Shown: positions 24,721 through 33,975 of the stretch, piece after piece
Position numbering within the stretch: the first letter of the stretch is position 1
Layout: each line of letters begins with the position of its first letter
Assembly: GCF_036345995.1 (NCBI RefSeq)
Contig: NZ_CP107796.1
Span: 6,386,001 to 6,450,000 of the forward strand
Reading direction: 5' to 3'
Length of the DNA: 64,000 nt
Source: Streptomyces sp. NBC_00557
GTDB lineage: Bacteria > Actinomycetota > Actinomycetes > Streptomycetales > Streptomycetaceae
Made by a program: the position numbers and the translations under genes
The notes under the pieces: generated by a model
What the model saw: only the letters and a program-made list of their open reading frames with translations
The model's database searches: none
What the model was told of the DNA's origin: nothing

Positions 24721-24766
24721 ACCGGGCCGGAGCCCCCCGTCCCGCACGAGGAGGCCCCGGCCCGGT
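24721..24766. terminator. Bidirectional hairpin between aminotransferase and ectD
   Basis: ACCGGGCCGG at 24721-24730 pairs exactly with CCGGCCCGGT at 24757-24766, giving a 10-bp GC stem with a 26-nt loop. It lies between two convergent stop codons (24713 and 24779), so it can end both transcripts. Confidence 0.65.
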
Positions 24767-24778
24767 GCCGGAAGGGGA

Positions 24779-25672
24779 TCAACGCACCGGGGTGAAGTCC
24801 CTGGCGCCGATGAACTCCGGGCGCCGTACGGGCGCCGCGAACGGCTCGACGGCCTTGTTCTCCACGCTGTTGAACACGATGAACACGTTGCTGCGCGGGT
24901 AGGGCGTGATGTTGTCGCCGGAGCCGTGCATGCAGTTGCAGTCGAACCAGGTCGCCGAGCCGGCCTTGCCGGTGAACAGCCGGATGCCGTACTCGCTCGC
25001 CAGCTGCGTCAGCGCCTCGTCGGACGGCGTGCCCGCGTCCTGCATCTGCAGCGACTTCTTGTAGTTGTCCTCGGGCGTGGCGCCGGCGCAGCCCAGGAAC
25101 GTCCGGTGCGAGCCCGGCATGATCATCAGGCCGCCGTTGGTGTCGAAGTTCTCGGTCAGCGCGATCGAGACGGACACCGTGCGCATGTTCGGCAGGCCGT
25201 CCTCGGCGTGCCAGGTCTCGAAGTCCGAGTGCCAGTAGAAGCCGCTCGCGCCGAAGCCGGGCTTGACGTTGATCCGGGACTGGTGGACGTACACGTCGGA
25301 GCCGAGGATCTGCCGGGCGCGGCCGACCACGCGCGGATCGCGCACCAGGTTCGCGAACACCTCGCTGATCTTGTGGACCTCGAAGACCGAGCGGATCTCC
25401 TTCGACTTGGGCTCCACGATGGAGCGCTCGTCGGCGCGGATCGCCGGGTCGGAGACCAGCCGGTCCAGCTCGCGCTTGTAGACCTCGACCTCGTCGGGGG
25501 TGAGCAGCTGGTCGATGGCGAGGAAGCCGTCACGCTCGTACGCCTGCAGGTCGGCCGTGCTGATCGGGCCCGGCGTGTCCGGGGAGCCCCAGACGACCGG
25601 GTCCTGGCGCGGGACGGTCACCTCGGTGGTGCCGCGGGTCGGGTAGAGATCCTTCACGGGGGCAGTGGTCAT
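24779..25672 (-). CDS. ectD: Ectoine hydroxylase
   Basis: 297-aa Fe(II)/2-oxoglutarate dioxygenase that converts ectoine to 5-hydroxyectoine. The iron-binding H-x-D is in FYWHSDFETWH, and the distal His is in FDCNCMHGSGDN; the family fingerprint WHSDFETWHAEDG(L/M)P is present. Length equals that of known EctD proteins. It is the last gene of ectABCD on the minus strand, its start lying a few bases after the ectC stop, so the cell can make hydroxyectoine under salt or heat stress. Confidence 0.97.
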   Translation of the reverse strand: MTTAPVKDLYPTRGTTEVTVPRQDPVVWGSPDTPGPISTADLQAYERDGFLAIDQLLTPDEVEVYKRELDRLVSDPAIRADERSIVEPKSKEIRSVFEVHKISEVFANLVRDPRVVGRARQILGSDVYVHQSRINVKPGFGASGFYWHSDFETWHAEDGLPNMRTVSVSIALTENFDTNGGLMIMPGSHRTFLGCAGATPEDNYKKSLQMQDAGTPSDEALTQLASEYGIRLFTGKAGSATWFDCNCMHGSGDNITPYPRSNVFIVFNSVENKAVEPFAAPVRRPEFIGARDFTPVR

Positions 25673-25678
25673 GGGTTC

Positions 25679-26083
25679 TCACACCTCCTCGGGCTCGGTG
25701 AGCAGCGGGTAGACGCCGTTCTCGTCGTGGTCCTCCCGTCCGGTCACCGGCGGGTTGAACACGCAGATGCAGTGGAAGTCCTCCTTGACGCGCAGGGTGT
25801 GCCGCTCGTGCCCGTCGAGGAGGTACATGGTGCCGGGCGTGATGGTGTACGTCTTCCCGGCCTCGTGGTCGGTGAGTTCGGCCTCGCCCTTGGTGCAGAC
25901 GACGGCCTCGATGTGGTTGGCGTACCACATCGACGTCTCGGTGCCGGCGTAGAGGATGGTCTCGTGCAGCGAGAAGCCGACCCGCTCCTTGGCGAGGACG
26001 ATCCGCTTGCTCTCCCAGGTACCGGACTTGGACTTGACGTGCCGGTCGGTGCCTTCGATGTCCTTGAACGATCGGACGATCAC
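25679..26083 (-). CDS. ectC: L-ectoine synthase
   Basis: 134-aa single-domain cupin that cyclises N-gamma-acetyl-2,4-diaminobutyrate to ectoine. It has the EctC start [17 protein letters not shown] and the cupin metal-site strands ([34 protein letters not shown]). Third gene of the ectABCD operon; 30 bp separate it from ectB and 6 bp from ectD. GGAGGAAG lies before its ATG. Confidence 0.97.
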   Translation of the reverse strand: MIVRSFKDIEGTDRHVKSKSGTWESKRIVLAKERVGFSLHETILYAGTETSMWYANHIEAVVCTKGEAELTDHEAGKTYTITPGTMYLLDGHERHTLRVKEDFHCICVFNPPVTGREDHDENGVYPLLTEPEEV

Positions 26084-26113
26084 GGTGGTGCTTCCTCCTG
26101 GTCGGCTCGCGGT

Positions 26114-27385
26114 TCAGACGGTTTCCCGGACGGCGCGGGCGAGGACGCTCAGGCCCTCGTCCAACTCGTCGGGGGTGACGGTGAGGGCGGGCAGCAGCTT
26201 GACGACCTCGCCCTCCGGGCCGGACGTCTCGATCAGCAGCCCGAGTTCGAAGGCCCGCCGGGCGACCTTCGAGGCGCGGCTCTTGTCGTGGAACTCCATG
26301 CCCCACACCAGGCCCCGGCCGCGGTACTCCTTGACGTCGGCGAGGTTCTCCTCGGTGATGGCGATCAGCGCCTGCTCGACCTGCTCACCCCGGGTGCGGG
26401 TCTGCTTCTCCATGGCCGAGCCGTCGGTCCAGTACGTTTCCAGGGCCGCGGCGGCGGTGACGAACGCCGGGTTGTTGCCCCGGAAGGTGCCGTTGTGCTC
26501 GCCCGGCTCCCAGATGTCCAGCTCCGGCTTGAACAGGCACAGCGACATCGGCAGCCCGTAGCCGCTGATCGACTTGGACACCGTGACGATGTCGGGCACG
26601 ATCCCGGCCTCCTCGAAGGAGAAGAAGGCGCCGGTGCGGCCGCAGCCCATCTGGATGTCGTCGACGATCAGCAGCATGTCCTGCCGCTCGCACAGCTCCT
26701 TCAGGGCGCGCAGCCACTCCGGCCGGGCCACGTTGATGCCGCCCTCGCCCTGCACGGTCTCCACGATCACGGCGGCGGGCTTGTTCAGGCCGGACCCCTG
26801 GTCCTCCAGCAGCCGCTCGAACCACAGGAAGTCGGGGACCTTGCCGTCGAAGTAGTTGTCGAACGGCATCGGCGTGCCGTGCACCAGCGGGATCCCGGCG
26901 CCGGCCCGCTTGAAGGCGTTGCCGGTCACGGCGAGCGAGCCCAGCGACATGCCGTGGAAGGCGTTGGTGAACGACACGATCGACTCCCGGCCCTTCACCT
27001 TGCGGGCCAGCTTCAGCGCCGACTCCACGGCGTTGGTGCCGGTCGGGCCCGGGAACATGACCTTGTACGGCAGATCGCGGGGGCGCAGCACCAGGTCCTG
27101 GAAGGCCTGCAGGAAGGAGCGCTTGGCCGTGGTGGACATGTCCAGGCCGTGGGTCACCCCGTCCCGGGACAGATAGTCGATCAGCGCCCGTTTGAGCACC
27201 GGGTTGTTGTGGCCGTAGTTGAGTGAGCCGGCCCCGGCGAAGAAGTCGAGGTAGGCATGGCCGTCCTCGTCGAACATCCGGCTGCCCTGCGCGCGGTCGA
27301 AGACCGTGGGCCAGCCGCGGCAGTAGCTGCGCACCTCGGACTCGAGGGTCTCGAAAACGCTGAGGTCGGGCTGGGTGATGGTCAC
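26114..27385 (-). CDS. ectB: Diaminobutyrate-2-oxoglutarate transaminase
   Basis: 423-aa class III aminotransferase that forms L-2,4-diaminobutyrate from aspartate semialdehyde with glutamate. Seen are the PLP-binding region FPGPTGTNAVESALKLAR, the Asp of IVDDIQMGCGRTG, and the Schiff-base Lys in VTVSKSISGYGLPMS. The opening FETLESEVRSYCR is typical of EctB. Second gene of ectABCD, 12 bp after ectA. GABA transaminases share the fold but not this context. Confidence 0.97.
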   Translation of the reverse strand: MTITQPDLSVFETLESEVRSYCRGWPTVFDRAQGSRMFDEDGHAYLDFFAGAGSLNYGHNNPVLKRALIDYLSRDGVTHGLDMSTTAKRSFLQAFQDLVLRPRDLPYKVMFPGPTGTNAVESALKLARKVKGRESIVSFTNAFHGMSLGSLAVTGNAFKRAGAGIPLVHGTPMPFDNYFDGKVPDFLWFERLLEDQGSGLNKPAAVIVETVQGEGGINVARPEWLRALKELCERQDMLLIVDDIQMGCGRTGAFFSFEEAGIVPDIVTVSKSISGYGLPMSLCLFKPELDIWEPGEHNGTFRGNNPAFVTAAAALETYWTDGSAMEKQTRTRGEQVEQALIAITEENLADVKEYRGRGLVWGMEFHDKSRASKVARRAFELGLLIETSGPEGEVVKLLPALTVTPDELDEGLSVLARAVRETV

Positions 27386-27397
27386 GGTGGTCGCTCC

Positions 27398-27916
27398 TCA
27401 GTGGGGGGTGGAGGCGGTCAGCGGGCCGATGCGGTACAGGACTTCGGGGTCGTGCGGGCCGTCCGGGAACAGCTCGGAGGGAAACAGCACCTCACGCTCC
27501 AGGCGCGCGCCGTGCCGGGCGGCGAACGAGGTGAACAGCCGCTCGGAGGCGGTGTTGCCGGGGGTGATGGTGGTCTCCACGTCGGTGACGCCGCGCTCGG
27601 CGGTGAGCCGTGCGGCCAGCCCGTCCAGCAGCCTGGCGGCGATGCCGCGGCCCCGCTGGGCGGAGTCGACGGCCACCTGCCAGACGAGCAGCGTGCGGGG
27701 GCGCTCCGGCCGTACGTAGCCGGTGACGAATCCGACCGGCTCCCCGTCCGCACCGCGCGCCACCGCTGAGGTGCCGGCGAAGTCCCGGCACCACAGCAGA
27801 TAGCTGTACGAAGAGTTCAGGTCGAGGGTTTTCGAGTCCTTGGCGAGACGCCAGAGCGCTGCTCCGTCGCTCAGCGCCGGCTGTTCGACGATCAGTTCTG
27901 CGGGTGCGGCAGTCAT
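27398..27916 (-). CDS. ectA: L-2,4-diaminobutyrate N-acetyltransferase
   Basis: 172-aa GNAT enzyme that acetylates the gamma-amino group of 2,4-diaminobutyrate. It contains the EctA phrases LDLNSSYSYLLWCRDFAGTS and VTGYVRPERPRTLLVWQVAVD and the AcCoA motif QRGRGIAARLLDG. It is the first gene of the operon; the promoter must lie in the AT-richer gap 27917-28203. Start ATG 27916 is the usual position. Confidence 0.97.
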   Translation of the reverse strand: MTAAPAELIVEQPALSDGAALWRLAKDSKTLDLNSSYSYLLWCRDFAGTSAVARGADGEPVGFVTGYVRPERPRTLLVWQVAVDSAQRGRGIAARLLDGLAARLTAERGVTDVETTITPGNTASERLFTSFAARHGARLEREVLFPSELFPDGPHDPEVLYRIGPLTASTPH

Positions 27917-28203
27917 GCGGCACGAATTTAGCGAGGCGAATTAGGAAATGCACGGGCGCCGTCGCTGTGCTGTACCGGAAGAGCGGAGAAATGCCCGAGT
28001 TATCCCGCTGCAAACCGGGACATAGCGACCCTACTGTGGAGTACGTCACACCACGGAAACCGCTCGAAACCTGCCGGAAAACTTCCCTGTTTAGCCTCGC
28101 AAAAAGCGGGCAGAAGAAGACGGGAAGCTATCACCGAGAAAATTGGCGGGAATTGTGAAATCAATCTGAATTTTGAATTCGGAATGCGATGGCGCCGTCG
28201 AAT
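27917..28203 (-). promoter_or_regulatory. AT-richer leader/promoter region of ectABCD
   Basis: This 287-bp gap is visibly less GC-rich than anything around it, with runs such as AATTTAGC, GGCGAATTAGG and TGAATTTTGAATTCGG. It must contain the ect promoter reading leftward. I see no unambiguous -35/-10 pair. The segment GCCCGC-TTTTT-GCGAGGC (28096-28112 on the minus strand) could fold into a hairpin ending the upstream pseudogene transcript. A plus-strand open frame at 27904-28158 has no coding character. Confidence 0.5.
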
Positions 28204-29216
28204 TCAGACGCCGAGCGCCGCACCGATGGCAGCCAGACACCTCTCCACGGTCTCCTGCGAGGCGTCCGCCCCGTAGTGGTAGACCCGGATCATCTCCTTG
28301 GCCAGCGCCCCGCCGCCGGCGGCGACCGGCAGCGCGGGATCGCTCGCGAGCACCCGGGCCACCAGCTCCGACGCCACCACCCCGGAGGGCACCCGCAATG
28401 TCGTCGCCACCGGCGCCGCGTCCTTCTCCTCGTACACGTACGGCTCGAGGCCCCCGGCCCAGGGCGAGAGCGCCCGCCCGCGCCGCCCGGGCGGCCTCCC
28501 GGTGCCGGGCCATCACCGTCTCCAGGCCCACCGACTCGATCCGCTCCAGGCACGCTTCGAGCGCCAGCATCTCCAGCTGCGCCGGAGCGTGCGGCAGCGC
28601 CCTGCGGCCCGCATCGATCCAGCGCTCCTTCCAGTCCGGCAGGGACAGACAGGAGCGGCGCGGCGCGTTCGGATTCGCCGCCATCCGCGGCCAGGCCCGC
28701 TCGCTCACCGAGATCGCCGACACCCCCGCGGGGCCGCCCATCGCCTTCTGCGCGCCGATCACGCACAGGTCCACACCCCACGCGTCCGGCAGCACCGGCT
28801 CGGCGCCCACCGAGGCGACCGCGTCCAGACGGAACAGCGCGCCCTGCTCCCGCACCGCCTCGCCGATCTCCGCGACCGGGTTGGTGTTGCCGGTCGCCGC
28901 CTCCGCGTGGACCAGGGACACGAAGTCGATCTCGGGGTGCTCGGCGAACGCCTCCCGGATCTGCCCGGCGGTCACCGCCGTGTGGAAGGGGACGGCGAGG
29001 TCGTACACCGTCGCGCCGGAGTCCCGCAGCCAGTTGCCGAAGGTCTGCCCGTACGGACCGGTGATCACGTTCAGGGCCACCGTGCCCGGACCGGCCGCGG
29101 CCCGGATCGCGCCCTCCAGCGGCAGCAGCGCCTCGCCCTGGGTGATCAGCACGTCCTGCCGGGTGCCCAGCAGCCCTCTCTTCGTTTCTCGGGGCCGATG
29201 CCGGGGCGAACTCCAC
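28204..29216 (-). pseudogene. Frameshifted class V (alanine-glyoxylate-type) aminotransferase gene
   Basis: Most of an alanine-glyoxylate-type aminotransferase is readable in one frame: DVLITQGEALLPLEGAI, then ITGPYGQTFGNWL, then LCVIGAQKAMGGPAGVS with the PLP lysine. At a GGGGG run near 28462 sense moves to another frame, which finishes the protein (LEPYVYEEKD to the stop at 28204). The start is also out of frame: VEFAPASAPR from GTG 29216 rejoins LLGTRQ only if one G is dropped near 29183. Two one-base insertions in G runs would explain everything, so either the gene is dead or the sequence has homopolymer errors. It lies beside an amino-acid importer read in the other direction. Confidence 0.75.
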
Positions 29217-29318
29217 CGATCTTAGGTCCGACGCCCCGGTGACCATCGGTTTGATTTGAGACCCTCAAACTCTTCCTTATAATCGGAACCCACCGTTCCC
29301 CCACAGAGAAGATCCCCC

Positions 29319-30173
29319 ATGAAAACGCTCCTCGGACGCCGGACCCGCCTGCTGGCTGCCACCACCGCGACCGCCGGCCTCGTGCTCGTCGCGGCCGGCT
29401 GCTCCTCCAGCGGATCGGGGAGCGGCAAGACCACCGTCCACGGGGTCCACCTGGTCAAGGCCGGGCAGCTGACCACCTGCACCCACCTGCCGTACCCGCC
29501 GTTCCAGTCGGAGATCAACGGCAAGGTCCAGGGCTTCGACGTCTCCCTGATCGACCTGGTCGCCAAGAACCTCGGCGTGAAGCAGCAGATCCTCGACACG
29601 CCGTTCGAGAACTTCAAGACCGGCGCCTTCCTCAACTCCGGCCAGTGCGACCTGGCCGCCGCCGGCATGACGATCACGCCGGAGCGCAAGAAGAACGTCG
29701 ACTTCTCCGACCCGTACTTCGAGGCCACCCAGGCCGTGCTCGTCGGCAAGAGCAGCGGCATCACCTCGCTCGCCGACGTCAAGGCCAAGGGCAGGAAGCT
29801 CGGCGCCCAGGCGCAGACCACCGGCGAGGACTTCGCCAAGAGCAAGGGCTTCGACCCGGTCTCCTTCGCCTCCTCCGACGCGGTCCTCAACGGCCTGCGC
29901 ACCGGGCAGGTCCAGGCCGTGATCATCGACTACCCGGTGGTCCAGGGCTGGCTGAAGGACAAGGACAACGCGGCGAAGTTCAAGGTCGTCGACAACCTCA
30001 AGACCGGCGAGCAGTACGGCTTCACGGTGAAGAAGGGCAACAAGGCCCTGCTCGACGCCATCAACAAGGCCCTGCGGGACGCCAAGGCCGACGGCACCTA
30101 CAAGAAGATCTACGAGCAGTGGATCGGCCCGTACAACTCCTCCGCCGCCTCCCCGGCCCCCTCCGCCTCCTGA
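29319..30173 (+). CDS. Amino-acid ABC transporter substrate-binding lipoprotein
   Basis: 284-aa family 3 solute-binding protein. A signal peptide with lipobox (VAAGC followed by SSSGSGSG) anchors it to the membrane. The mature part has the family signature GFDVSLIDLVAKNLG and AAAGMTITPERKKNVDFSDPY. It binds a polar amino acid or related compound for the permease and ATPase encoded next, five bases downstream. Which amino acid cannot be read from motifs. First gene of a three- or four-gene operon. Confidence 0.93.
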   Translation: MKTLLGRRTRLLAATTATAGLVLVAAGCSSSGSGSGKTTVHGVHLVKAGQLTTCTHLPYPPFQSEINGKVQGFDVSLIDLVAKNLGVKQQILDTPFENFKTGAFLNSGQCDLAAAGMTITPERKKNVDFSDPYFEATQAVLVGKSSGITSLADVKAKGRKLGAQAQTTGEDFAKSKGFDPVSFASSDAVLNGLRTGQVQAVIIDYPVVQGWLKDKDNAAKFKVVDNLKTGEQYGFTVKKGNKALLDAINKALRDAKADGTYKKIYEQWIGPYNSSAASPAPSAS

Positions 30174-30177
30174 CCCC

Positions 30178-31014
30178 ATGACCACCGACACGGACACCCC
30201 CATACAGCCCAGGAAGAGCGGCCTGACACGCCGTCAGAAGCAGCGGCTGTCGCGCGGGGCGCAGTACGTGGTCTTCGCCGCCGCGGTGATCGCCTTCGCG
30301 GTCACCGCGGACTGGGGCCGGCTGCAGAACCAGTTCGCGCAGGGCCGCATCGCCAGACAGCTGTTCCCGGACCTCATCACGGTGGCCATGAAGAACACCG
30401 TGCTGTACACCCTGTCCGGGTTCGCCGTCGGCCTCGCCCTCGGCATGCTCATCGCCCTGATGCGCCTGTCGTCCGTGGGGCCGTACCGCTGGCTCGCCGG
30501 CGTCTACATCGAGGTCTTCCGCGGCCTGCCCGCGCTGCTGATCTTCATCTTCGTGGGCACCGGCGTGCCCCTGGCCTTCCCCAGCATCGAGTACCCGGGC
30601 GGTGTCTACGGCAAGGTGGCCGTCGCCCTCGGACTGGTCTCCGCCGCCTACATGGCGGAGACGATCCGCGCGGGCATCCAGGCCGTGCCCAAGGGGCAGA
30701 TGGAGGCGGCCCGTTCGCTCGGGTTCTCGCCCGGGCGGGCCATGGTCTCCATCATCCTGCCGCAGGCCTTCCGGATCATCCTGCCGCCGCTGACCAACGA
30801 ACTCGTCCTGCTCTTCAAGGACTCCTCGCTGGTGCTGTTCCTCGGCGTCACCCTGGAACAGCGCGAACTGTCCAAGTTCGGCAACGACCTGGCCAGTTCG
30901 ACCGCCAACTCCACCCCGATCCTGGTCGCGGGCCTGTGCTACCTGCTGATCACGATCCCGCTCAGCCTCGTCGTGCGCCGCATGGAAACCAGGGCGCGGA
31001 GGGAGATCCGGTGA
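30178..31014 (+). CDS. Amino-acid ABC transporter permease
   Basis: 278-aa HisMQ-type permease. A 30-residue basic cytoplasmic tail precedes the helices; the central region [19 protein letters not shown] is the classic polar-amino-acid permease signature, and the EAA loop is [15 protein letters not shown]. It starts four bases after the binding-protein stop and its TGA overlaps the ATPase GTG. It forms a homodimer or works alone with the ATPase, since no second permease gene is present. Confidence 0.94.
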   Translation: MTTDTDTPIQPRKSGLTRRQKQRLSRGAQYVVFAAAVIAFAVTADWGRLQNQFAQGRIARQLFPDLITVAMKNTVLYTLSGFAVGLALGMLIALMRLSSVGPYRWLAGVYIEVFRGLPALLIFIFVGTGVPLAFPSIEYPGGVYGKVAVALGLVSAAYMAETIRAGIQAVPKGQMEAARSLGFSPGRAMVSIILPQAFRIILPPLTNELVLLFKDSSLVLFLGVTLEQRELSKFGNDLASSTANSTPILVAGLCYLLITIPLSLVVRRMETRARREIR

Positions 31015-31805
31015 CCCGCCCCGAGATCCGCGTGACGGATCTGCACAAGTCCTTCGGCGACAACCACGTCCTGCGCGGCATCGACCTGGAGATCGGCCAG
31101 GGCGAGGTCGTCTGCGTCATCGGCCCCTCCGGCTCCGGCAAGTCCACGCTGCTGCGCTGCGTGAACCTGCTGGAGGAGCCCACCAAGGGCCAGGTCTTCG
31201 TCGGCGGCACCGAGCTGACCGACCCGGACGTCGACATCGACGCCGTACGCCGCCGGATCGGCATGGTCTTCCAGCAGTTCAACCTCTTCCCGCACCTCAG
31301 CGTCACCGAGAACCTCACGCTGCCGCAGCGCCGGGTGCTCGGCCGGGACAAGGCGACCGCCGCGAGGATCGCCGCCGAGAACCTGGCCCGGGTCGGCCTG
31401 GCCGAGAAGGCGGACGCCTACCCGTCCTCCCTCTCCGGCGGGCAGCAGCAGCGCGTGGCCATCGCCCGGGCGCTGGCGATGGGCCCGGAGGTGATGCTCT
31501 TCGACGAGCCGACCTCCGCGCTCGACCCCGAGCTGGTCGGCGACGTCCTGGCCGTCATGCGGATGCTCGCGCAGGACGGCATGACGATGATGGTCGTCAC
31601 CCACGAGATGACCTTCGCCCGCGAGGTCGCCGACCGGGTCGTCTTCATGGACGGCGGCGTGATCGTCGAGGACGGCAGCCCCGAACAGGTCATCGGCGCC
31701 CCGCGGCACGAACGCACCCGCCACTTCCTCTCCCGCCTGCTCGACCCGGCGATGGCCGAGGTGGAGGAGGAGACCTCCGACCAGGTGGGTGACGGGCAGC
31801 CGTAG
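31011..31805 (+). CDS. Amino-acid ABC transporter ATP-binding protein
   Basis: 264-aa ATPase of the polar amino-acid uptake (GlnQ/HisP) class. Walker [11 protein letters not shown]-loop FQQFNLFPH, signature [16 protein letters not shown], Walker [12 protein letters not shown] and the switch His in VVTHEM are intact. GTG 31011 overlaps the permease stop as GTGA. It completes a binding protein-permease-ATPase importer. A glutamate-rich C-terminal tail (EVEEETSDQ) is longer than in GlnQ. Confidence 0.95.
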   Translation: MTRPEIRVTDLHKSFGDNHVLRGIDLEIGQGEVVCVIGPSGSGKSTLLRCVNLLEEPTKGQVFVGGTELTDPDVDIDAVRRRIGMVFQQFNLFPHLSVTENLTLPQRRVLGRDKATAARIAAENLARVGLAEKADAYPSSLSGGQQQRVAIARALAMGPEVMLFDEPTSALDPELVGDVLAVMRMLAQDGMTMMVVTHEMTFAREVADRVVFMDGGVIVEDGSPEQVIGAPRHERTRHFLSRLLDPAMAEVEEETSDQVGDGQP

Positions 31806-31823
31806 CTCGTTAAGGTCGGGGGC

Positions 31824-32915
31824 ATGAGCGATGGCGCCGTGCTGCACGTGAAGGGGCGGGTCCTGGCCGGACCCGAGGACGTCCGCGACGAGCTGTGGGT
31901 GGTCGGGGGCCGGGTGTCGTACGACCGCCCCGCCGGCGCCCGTGACGTCCGTACCGTCGAGGGCTGGGCGCTGCCCGGCCTGGTCGACGCGCACTGCCAT
32001 GTGGGCCTCGGCGCCGAGGGCCCCGTCGACGCCGCGACCGCGGAGAAGCAGGCGCTCACCGACCGGGAGGCCGGCACCCTGCTGATCAGGGACGCCGGCT
32101 CGCCCTCCGACACCCGCTGGGTCGACGACCGGGAGGACCTCCCGAAGATCATCCGGGCCGGCCGGCACATCGCCCGCACCCGCCGCTACATCCGCAACTT
32201 CGCCTGGGAGATCGAGCCCGGCGACCTCGTCGCGTACGTCGCCCAGGAGGCCCGGCGCGGCGACGGCTGGGTCAAGCTGGTCGGCGACTGGATCGACCGC
32301 GACCTCGGCGACCTCGCCCCCTGCTGGCCGCGCGAGGCGGTCGAGGCCGCCATCGCCGAGGCGCACCGGCTCGGCGCCCGCGTCACCGCGCACTGCTTCG
32401 CCGAGAGCTCCCTGCGCGACCTGGTCGAGGCGGGCATCGACTGCATCGAGCACGCCACCGGCCTGACCGAGGACCTGATCCCGCTGTTCGCCGAGCGGGG
32501 CGTCGCGATCGTGCCGACCCTCGTCAACATCGCCACGTTCCCGCAGCTCGCCGCGGGCGGCGAGAGCCGGTACCCGCGCTGGTCCGCGCACATGCGCCGG
32601 CTGCACGAGCGCCGCTACGACACCGTGCGCGGCGCCTACGACGCCGGGATCCCGGTGTACGTCGGCACGGACGCCGGCGGCTCACTGGCCCACGGCCTGG
32701 TCGCGGCCGAGGTGGCCGAGCTGGTCGCCGCGGGCATCCCCGCCGTGGACGCCGTCTCCGCGACCAGCTGGGGCGCCCGCGCCTGGCTCGGCCGCCCCGG
32801 CCTCGAGGAGGGCGCACCGGCCGACCTGGTGGTGTACGAGGGCGACCCGCGGGCGGACGTACGGGTGCTGGCGGCGCCGCGCCGGGTGGTGCTGAACGGC
32901 ATCGTCGTCGAGTAG
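31824..32915 (+). CDS. Amidohydrolase-family (imidazolonepropionase-like) metal hydrolase
   Basis: 363-aa amidohydrolase. The first metal ligands are in GLVDAHCHVG (H-x-H), further His ligands in VTAHCFAE and CIEHATG, and the catalytic Asp in VYVGTDAGGSLAHG. This pattern fits the peptidase/imidazolonepropionase-like branch (prolidase- or Xaa-Arg dipeptidase-like). It begins 18 bp after the amino-acid ATPase gene, so it may hydrolyse an imported peptide or amino-acid derivative. Specific substrate unknown. Confidence 0.87.
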   Translation: MSDGAVLHVKGRVLAGPEDVRDELWVVGGRVSYDRPAGARDVRTVEGWALPGLVDAHCHVGLGAEGPVDAATAEKQALTDREAGTLLIRDAGSPSDTRWVDDREDLPKIIRAGRHIARTRRYIRNFAWEIEPGDLVAYVAQEARRGDGWVKLVGDWIDRDLGDLAPCWPREAVEAAIAEAHRLGARVTAHCFAESSLRDLVEAGIDCIEHATGLTEDLIPLFAERGVAIVPTLVNIATFPQLAAGGESRYPRWSAHMRRLHERRYDTVRGAYDAGIPVYVGTDAGGSLAHGLVAAEVAELVAAGIPAVDAVSATSWGARAWLGRPGLEEGAPADLVVYEGDPRADVRVLAAPRRVVLNGIVVE

Positions 32916-32926
32916 CCCCCAGGGGC

Positions 32927-32944
32927 GCACGGGAACGCCCGTGC
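32927..32944 (+). terminator. Hairpin after the amidohydrolase gene
   Basis: GCACGGG at 32927-32933 and CCCGTGC at 32938-32944 form a perfect 7-bp stem with the four-base loop AACG, 12 bp after the stop codon. It ends the amino-acid importer/amidohydrolase transcript. From here to 33072 is the promoter region of the next gene. Confidence 0.6.
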
Positions 32945-33072
32945 CCGGTGATTCGAATCGGCGTGCGGGAAATCCACGTTTGAGTGAAGTGACCCAGGAT
33001 AGCTGACCGTTCACCCACAGTGCGTACAAGGTTGACGGGTCCCAAGCCGGTTTCCACTGGGGGTCCCACGCC

Positions 33073-33975
33073 TTGAACAGCGACACCTTCCGCATGCCCG
33101 CACACCGTACGGCCGCCCTGGCGATCGCCGCCGCCCTCGCCCTGGCGCCCGCGGTGCTGGGCGCGAGCGCCGCGCACGCGACCACCGACCACGGTCGCGC
33201 CTCCGCCGTCGTGCTCCGCACCGGCCTCGACGTCTCCCTGCTGAACAAGACCGTCGACGTCCCGCTCGCGGTCTCCCTCAACGAGGTCCAGGCACCGCGG
33301 AGCGCCGACCGGACCGCGCTGTCCGCCCGGCTCGACGGCGTGGCCGGCGGCAGACCGTTCTCGGTCCTCCGCGCCGACGCCGCCTCCGCGAAGGCCACCG
33401 TGACCGCGCGGCGCGCCGAGGGCTCGGTCCGGCTGGTGAACGCCCGCCTGCACGTCCCCGGACTGCCCCTGCTGTCCCTGATCGAGGTCGGCACCGTCAC
33501 CGCCGACGCGACCTGCGAGGCCGGCAGGGCGCCGGCGGCCTCGGCGAACGTCCTCGGCGCTGTCACGGTGCTCGGCAAGCGCGTCACGCTCACCGCCGGC
33601 GGCCCCACCGAGGTCAAGGTGCCCGGCGTCGGCGAGGTCCGCCTCGACCTCGCCCAGCGCCGCACCACGACCCGCACCGCCGCCGCCACCGCCCTCGAAC
33701 TCCGGGTCTCCGTCAACCCGTTGAAGCTCAACGTGGCCGACGTCGAGGGCACCGTCACCCTGGCCAAGGCCACCTGCGAGTCCCCGATGGTGCCGCCCAC
33801 CGGCCACCCGGCGCCGAGCCACGACCCGGCCGCCGCCGTGCAGCCCCAGGGCGCCCGCAACGACCTCGCCGAGACCGGCGGCAGCTCCGCGACCCCGTAC
33901 ATCGCGGGCGCCGCCCTGGCGCTGGTACTGGTCGGCGGGGGAGCGGCGACACTGGCCCGCCGCCGCAGGGGCTGA
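33073..33975 (+). CDS. SCO1860-family LAETG cell-wall-anchored protein
   Basis: 300-aa exported surface protein. The N-terminus has a signal peptide (basic HRT, long Ala/Leu core, ASAAHA end). The C-terminus is a complete sortase-E sorting signal: LAETG, a hydrophobic helix, and the charged tail ARRRRG. The middle is an Ala/Thr/Val-rich beta-type domain with one cysteine pair region (TCEAG, TCESP). The name-giving family is known in Streptomyces next to cobalamin genes, as here; function unknown, perhaps a wall adhesin. TTG 33073 is the likely start; ATG 33094 is the alternative. The final codons run into a 31-bp tandem repeat. Confidence 0.88.
   Translation: MNSDTFRMPAHRTAALAIAAALALAPAVLGASAAHATTDHGRASAVVLRTGLDVSLLNKTVDVPLAVSLNEVQAPRSADRTALSARLDGVAGGRPFSVLRADAASAKATVTARRAEGSVRLVNARLHVPGLPLLSLIEVGTVTADATCEAGRAPAASANVLGAVTVLGKRVTLTAGGPTEVKVPGVGEVRLDLAQRRTTTRTAAATALELRVSVNPLKLNVADVEGTVTLAKATCESPMVPPTGHPAPSHDPAAAVQPQGARNDLAETGGSSATPYIAGAALALVLVGGGAATLARRRRG

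Noticed and set aside
27904..28158. 84-codon plus-strand frame upstream of ectA
   Set aside because: No ribosome site, no third-position GC bias, and the region must hold the ect promoter.
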